A DNA stretch of 64,000 nt from Terriglobus roseus (GTDB lineage Bacteria > Acidobacteriota > Terriglobia > Terriglobales > Acidobacteriaceae): the NCBI RefSeq assembly GCF_900105625.1, contig NZ_FNSD01000001.1:248001-312000 (forward strand), read 5' to 3'. The translations under genes and the position numbers were made by a program. Of this stretch, positions 60,004 through 64,000 are shown in pieces (position 1 is the first letter of the stretch; every line of letters begins with the position of its first letter). The notes under the pieces are model-generated. The model made no database searches, had not been told where the DNA came from, and saw only the letters and a list, made by a program, of their open reading frames with translations.

Positions 60004-60753
60004 TCACCCCTCGGCCTGCTGGATCGCGCGATTCACATCGCTTCCATTCATCTCTGCATTCAGGAATGCCACGGACGTTGGCAGCTCGACGTGCAGACGA
60101 TGAATGGGAGAGATTCTTATCGTTACGTCCTGCGCAATAAAATCGAGCATATGGCCGCCGACCGTCTTGTCTTCGCTCAGAAAATGAAGGTGGAAGCCAG
60201 CGACTTGAAATCCCTGCGCGTAATCGGGTGAGAGAAACCCAACCAGAGTACCCTTTGTCAGGCGGACGATGTTCTCCGCGTCGTCTCCAGCTGCTTCCGT
60301 CAGGGGTGGGTATGGTCTGGTCTGCTTTGCGACCGTTCGCGTTCGTACCTCTTGGAACAGTCCTTCGATTTGCACCGCGGTGAAGAGATTCTTCTGGGCT
60401 GCCCATGCAATGATCGGCAGCAAGTCATTCCTGCTGACTGTGGCCGTGACACGCAATTCCTGCTGTGGAACGAAGTGCGTGACAGCGGCAAAGGGCGTCT
60501 TCTGGTCTGGACGCACGGGCGTTGCGGTGCCGTCTGAGTGCAACTGATAGAACTCACCCTCGGCGGCGACCATCTCGCCATCCAGACCGTTGAACGTTCC
60601 AAGACCAAAGTCACCGTGACGCATAACTTCGACGAACTCCATCTCGCCGTCGTACACGCCTTGCAGTAGTGCTGTGATGAGTGACGTTTGATAAAGCTCA
60701 CCGGACGCCGTATCCCCAGCGATCCTGCGCCATGCAACCTTGCTCGCGTCCAT
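60004..60753 (-). CDS. alsD: Alpha-acetolactate decarboxylase
   Basis: A 249-residue zinc enzyme that converts (S)-2-acetolactate to (R)-acetoin plus CO2. The ATG at 60753 is preceded by AAGGA; a GTG at 60774 would overlap the synthase stop. The family motif QGFQVAGFHLHFLSEDKTVG then GHMLDF contains the three zinc ligands His188, His190 and His201. GEFVEVMRHGDFGLGTFNGL is weakly varied here as EMEFVEVMRHGDFGLGTFNG, the standard N-terminal strand pair. It lies 11 bp downstream of acetolactate synthase, forming the usual catabolic alsS-alsD pair. Together they drain two pyruvates to acetoin, a neutral product, which limits acidification. Confidence 0.95.
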   Translation of the reverse strand: MDASKVAWRRIAGDTASGELYQTSLITALLQGVYDGEMEFVEVMRHGDFGLGTFNGLDGEMVAAEGEFYQLHSDGTATPVRPDQKTPFAAVTHFVPQQELRVTATVSRNDLLPIIAWAAQKNLFTAVQIEGLFQEVRTRTVAKQTRPYPPLTEAAGDDAENIVRLTKGTLVGFLSPDYAQGFQVAGFHLHFLSEDKTVGGHMLDFIAQDVTIRISPIHRLHVELPTSVAFLNAEMNGSDVNRAIQQAEG

Positions 60754-60764
60754 GCCAATAGTCC

Positions 60765-62462
60765 TTAGTCCCACGCGTTGGGCAGCACGTGTTGTCCGAT
60801 CTCGAGATTGTGGCTGTAGTCAACGGGCATATCCACAACGACGACGCCGGGAGTGTTCAACGCCTTCTCAATGACCGTACGCAGACTGGAAGGTGTTTCG
60901 ACCCGCATGCCGATCGCTCCCATACTCTCCGCGTAGCGGACAAGATCAGGATTGCCAAACTGTACGCCAGAGGTGCGGCCAAAGCGAAGCTGCTGCTGGA
61001 AGGCCACCATGTTGTAGCCTCCATCGCGAAAGACGAACACTGTGAGATTGAGCTTGTGCCGGACCGCTGTCTCCAGTTCCATGGAGGAGTAGAGGAAGCC
61101 TCCATCGCCGACCGTCGCGACAGCCTTCCTGCCGGGATAGAGGAAGCTTGCCGCCATGGCCCACGGAATGCCTACCCCCAGGGTCTGCTGACCATTGCTG
61201 AAGAGCAACCGGCGAGGCTCGTACTCGAAAAAGTGACGGGCCATCCAGATGTGATGGGATCCCATGTCACTCGCAATCACCGTACTATCGTCCACGAGTT
61301 CGCGCAAAGTGAGCACAAAGTGCAAAGGATGCACAAGCGGGCCAGTCTCCCTGGCCGGCGGGGTCTGCAGCAAGCGTAACTCCTGCTGAATGGCCTGCAA
61401 TTCCGGCGTAGAAACACCCGTGCGCGTCCCAAGCTCCTCCGCAAGTGCGGCCATGGTGGCGGAGACATCGCCGATCAGTTGCACTTGAGGCTGATAGTGG
61501 TTATCGATCACTGCTGCAGTGTCGTCCAGATGAAGGATGGTCGCGCGTCCCGCAGCGTTCCACGCATCCGGACCATACTCGACGGGGTCGTAGCCGATGG
61601 TGAGCACGACGTCAGAGAGTGCAAGGACCTTATCGCCTGGTTGGTTGCGAAAGAGACCAATGCGTCCATGGAAGTTGGCCGTGAGATCCCGCGAAACAGT
61701 GCCCGCTCCCTGGTAGGTGCCGACAGTGGCCATGGGGTACGAAGTCAGAAAGGCGCGGATGGCACTCACTGCCGCAGGTTCACTTGCCCCCATGCCTAAG
61801 AGAAGCACCGGCAGCTTTGCCTTGCGCAGCGTCAACGCTGCATCGTGGATACACTCGGACGGCGCTGCACCGAGACGTGGTGCCTCACTCCAAGGCATTG
61901 CAGGAATATCGGTTGCAACGGACTGCACATCCTGCGGGAAAGCGAGGAATGCAGCACCGGCCCGTGGGGATACGGCTGCGGCGAAGGCATTGGCAACGAC
62001 CTCGCCCGCTGCTTCCGGCGTTGGGATGGCGGCGCTGTACTTCGTCACCGGCTTCATGATGGTGACGGAGTCCATGGTTTGATGGACTTGCTTAAGAGTG
62101 TCCGTGAGCGGCACGACACCCCCGATGGCGACCATGGGATCGCCCTCGGACGTAGCCGTCGCGGCAGCCGTCACGAGGTTGGACGTGCCGGGGCCCGATG
62201 TGACAAGACATACACCGGGCCGGCCAGTAAGACGACCGACCGCCGCCGACATGAATCCTGCGTTCTGTTCATGTCGGCAGACAATAAGCTTCGGCACATC
62301 TGGAATATCCAACATCGCGTCGAAGACAGGCATGATCTTCCCGCCGGGGATCCCGAAGATGTGCGAGACACGCTGCTCGGTCAGGCCTTGGACAAGAAGG
62401 TGTGCCGATCTCCTGGTCCATGCCGACGTCTTCCCCGTGTTGCCCTCCGATTCACTTTGCAA
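60765..62462 (-). CDS. alsS: Catabolic acetolactate synthase
   Basis: About 565 residues from a TTG at 62462 (GAGG 6 nt upstream); an ATG at 62507 would lie deeper inside the oxalate decarboxylase gene. This TPP enzyme joins two pyruvates to acetolactate with loss of CO2. HIFGIPGGKIMPVFDAML and CRHEQNAGFMSAAVGRLTG (with the catalytic Glu) form the PYR domain; ATVGDGGFLYSSMELETAV is the TPP-binding GDG. MVAFQQQLRFGRTSGVQFGN and VDMPVDYSHNL match catabolic AlsS rather than IlvB, and no FAD-type or regulatory-subunit partner is present. The start lies within the last bases of the upstream gene, and alsD follows by 11 bp. Confidence 0.94.
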   Translation of the reverse strand: MQSESEGNTGKTSAWTRRSAHLLVQGLTEQRVSHIFGIPGGKIMPVFDAMLDIPDVPKLIVCRHEQNAGFMSAAVGRLTGRPGVCLVTSGPGTSNLVTAAATATSEGDPMVAIGGVVPLTDTLKQVHQTMDSVTIMKPVTKYSAAIPTPEAAGEVVANAFAAAVSPRAGAAFLAFPQDVQSVATDIPAMPWSEAPRLGAAPSECIHDAALTLRKAKLPVLLLGMGASEPAAVSAIRAFLTSYPMATVGTYQGAGTVSRDLTANFHGRIGLFRNQPGDKVLALSDVVLTIGYDPVEYGPDAWNAAGRATILHLDDTAAVIDNHYQPQVQLIGDVSATMAALAEELGTRTGVSTPELQAIQQELRLLQTPPARETGPLVHPLHFVLTLRELVDDSTVIASDMGSHHIWMARHFFEYEPRRLLFSNGQQTLGVGIPWAMAASFLYPGRKAVATVGDGGFLYSSMELETAVRHKLNLTVFVFRDGGYNMVAFQQQLRFGRTSGVQFGNPDLVRYAESMGAIGMRVETPSSLRTVIEKALNTPGVVVVDMPVDYSHNLEIGQHVLPNAWD

Positions 62463-63603
62463 TGGTTGCCTCGCGATCCTGCGGTGCGGAGCGAATCGTG
62501 GACACATCGAGCTTCAGGTGCGCCTGCGCCATCTTGTCCGGCATGCTTGCGATCCACTGGTTGAGCGAGATGTCCGCATAGGTGTGGCTCTTGAACGCCT
62601 CGAGAAAGACGATGTCTTCCGTGCCGGTGTTCTCAATGCAGTGACCTGCCATGCTGGGGACGAAGCCCACATCATTCGCATTGAAGTCCATGGTGCGAGC
62701 GGTACCACCGGTCGTCACGACGGTCATGCGGCCCTTGCCCTGCAACCAGTACTGCCACTCCCCTGTGTTCGGGTGCCAGTGCATTTCACGCATGGCTCCG
62801 GGCTTGATGATTACGATAGCCGCGGAGATCGTCGTTGACACCGGGAAATTCTTCGAGTCGATGATGTAGACACTGCCCGTGGACGTAAGCTGTGCCGGTT
62901 CCATCTCAGACTTCTTGAACGTGTACCGATTCACGGTCTCCAGTCGATCTCCAAGAAATTCCTTATCGGACTCAAGGGAATCTGGAAGCGCGGCCGGGAA
63001 GATGTAGAGCTGCTTATCAGGAAGCTGCTTCCACTGCTCTTCTGTCCATCCGGTATTCTTCTGGACGAGTTCCGGCGATGTATGCGCAAGAAACTCCGAC
63101 AGCAGAAACGTGTCGTCCTCCGAGAAGTCTCCCTGATCGAAGACGAGCAGGAACTCGCAACCCTCACCGCCCAGGCCCTGGATCGAATGGGGCATGCCCG
63201 CAGGGAAATACCAGAGATCACCCGCCGCAAGATCATCGATGAACATTTTGCCGTTTGGCTGGAAGACGGTAACGCGTGCCTTCCCGGTAAGCATCAGTGC
63301 CCACTCATTCGCGTGGTGCCAATGCAGTTCACGAAATGAACCATCCGTCAGCCGCATGTTTACGCCGGCGATGTCCGTGGAGGAAGGCAGTTCTCTTTGC
63401 GTGACCTGGTGCGTCCAGCCGCCAGGCTGCACTCGCTTCGGGGCGAGGTCAAAGGAATACCATAAGGGGCCCGGATTGCCATGGTCCGTTGCGGGAGGCG
63501 TGTTGGAGTCCGGGTTTTCGATAAGAAGCACTTCGTTCTCAGGGCCGGGATCGTTCTGTGCGATGGCGTTTCGCTTCGCATCGGGGACAGTGTTGGAATT
63601 CAT
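62452..63603 (-). CDS. oxdC: Oxalate decarboxylase (bicupin)
   Basis: A 383-residue manganese bicupin. It splits oxalate to formate and CO2, consuming a proton. Site 1 is RELHWHHANEW (His94, His96, Glu100) with His139; site 2 is REMHWHPNTGEW (His275, His277, Glu282) with His321, and FLEAFK gives Glu335. The active-site lid at residues 161-165 is SEDDT, at the same numbering as SENST in Bacillus subtilis OxdC; it keeps Glu162, the proton donor needed for decarboxylase rather than oxidase activity, while Asn163 and Ser164 are both Asp. The ATG at 63603 directly abuts the stop of the DUF1275 gene, with AGGAG inside that gene's end. No signal peptide, so cytosolic. Confidence 0.93.
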   Translation of the reverse strand: MNSNTVPDAKRNAIAQNDPGPENEVLLIENPDSNTPPATDHGNPGPLWYSFDLAPKRVQPGGWTHQVTQRELPSSTDIAGVNMRLTDGSFRELHWHHANEWALMLTGKARVTVFQPNGKMFIDDLAAGDLWYFPAGMPHSIQGLGGEGCEFLLVFDQGDFSEDDTFLLSEFLAHTSPELVQKNTGWTEEQWKQLPDKQLYIFPAALPDSLESDKEFLGDRLETVNRYTFKKSEMEPAQLTSTGSVYIIDSKNFPVSTTISAAIVIIKPGAMREMHWHPNTGEWQYWLQGKGRMTVVTTGGTARTMDFNANDVGFVPSMAGHCIENTGTEDIVFLEAFKSHTYADISLNQWIASMPDKMAQAHLKLDVSTIRSAPQDREATIAK

Positions 63604-64000
63604 TCATTTCTCCTGTCGAGCAGTTTGTGCTTGAGTAACGGGCAGGTTGGAGATGCGTGCGATGTTGGCCGGATGACTGGCAAGCGTTGCCAGGATCAAG
63701 GGGAGGCAAAGAAACAGTGGCGCGTATGTTGTCGACGCGCGTTGGGCTGCAACCGCAGAGAGTGCTCCTGTGACGAAGCCCACGAGGACAGAGCAGGAGA
63801 TGATGGCTGCGATCCCGGCCCCTGCTTGGTCAGTCCCCCTGCGACCACGGGTCAGGGTGATGACCGCCTTCGTGAGTCTTGTCACGGTGCCGGTCATATA
63901 ACTGACATGCACAACAACACCGTCGGCGACGCCTGTGTAGCCGTTCTGTACTCCGAGGCAGAGGGCGAGCACGACCAAGAGCGCCCATGTAAACCAATGC
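63604..64000 (-). CDS. DUF1275 (YoaK-family) membrane protein, 5' end outside window
   Basis: The C-terminal 131 codons of a DUF1275 protein; the frame is open to the right edge. LCLGVQNGYTGVADGVVVHV and SYMTGTVTRLTKAVITL are the family's repeated Asn/Gly-rich and Thr-Gly-Thr motifs, followed by two hydrophobic segments (AAIISCSVLVGFVTGAL; APLFLCLPLILATLA). Function of the family is unknown; members are predicted inner-membrane proteins. Its stop directly abuts the oxalate decarboxylase ATG, so it is the upstream gene of the same operon and could, by inference, carry oxalate, formate or another metabolite. Confidence 0.85.
   Translation of the reverse strand, partial: HWFTWALLVVLALCLGVQNGYTGVADGVVVHVSYMTGTVTRLTKAVITLTRGRRGTDQAGAGIAAIISCSVLVGFVTGALSAVAAQRASTTYAPLFLCLPLILATLASHPANIARISNLPVTQAQTARQEK

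Overview
The window looks like a chromosomal segment of an acidobacterium of the Terriglobia type (Terriglobus, Granulicella or Edaphobacter relatives). The evidence is the sequence style: a very large Oar-like TonB-dependent receptor with an N-terminal carboxypeptidase-like domain, a beta-propeller sensor kinase, Tat-exported SelA-fold enzymes, a very large GT84 glucan synthase, and GC-rich coding with tight gene overlaps. This is inference; there is no rRNA in the window. I see no tRNA, CRISPR array, insertion sequence or prophage gene.

Region 1 (1-14066) is a nutrient-acquisition island. On the minus strand are a sensor kinase and NarL-type regulator, a TonB-dependent receptor, an RraA-like protein, a SelA-like PLP enzyme, a RidA protein and a second SelA-like PLP enzyme that runs off the left edge. 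Divergent on the plus strand are an amidohydrolase and an MFS transporter. All five enzymes carry Tat or Sec-type signal sequences, so the pathway appears to run in the periplasm: outer-membrane uptake, deacylation, PLP-dependent elimination, imine hydrolysis, aldol cleavage, then MFS import. A shared dyad (CTAAG-N8-CTTAG type) lies upstream of the receptor and in the divergent promoter region, and is a candidate site for the regulator.

Region 2 (14285-20580) is a translationally coupled pair: an ABC exporter and a cyclic beta-1,2-glucan synthase-like protein that lacks the usual C-terminal GH94 domain.

Region 3 (21257-57166) is a long exopolysaccharide locus. Its core reads leftward from a UpxY/NusG-type antiterminator (54819) through a WcaJ-type initiating transferase, GDP-mannose dehydratase, GT26, Wzc tyrosine kinase, Wza, several glycosyltransferases, two flippases, two O-antigen-ligase/polymerase proteins, an alpha-1,2-fucosyltransferase, a GH39-like glycosidase and a regulator with a degenerate receiver. 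A second set on the plus strand encodes a glycosyltransferase, Wza, Wzz and a degenerate tyrosine-kinase-like protein, with a multidomain GH39-like secreted protein, an epimerase and an SGNH acyltransferase nearby. GDP-fucose synthase lies at the right edge. With the dehydratase and fucosyltransferase it predicts an L-fucose-containing polymer.

Region 4 (57382-64000) holds a MauG-like dihaem peroxidase, an SDR oxidoreductase and a compact minus-strand operon: DUF1275 membrane protein (cut by the right edge), oxalate decarboxylase, catabolic acetolactate synthase and acetolactate decarboxylase. All three operon enzymes release CO2, and the oxalate step and the overall acetolactate route consume protons, which suggests an acid-tolerance function.
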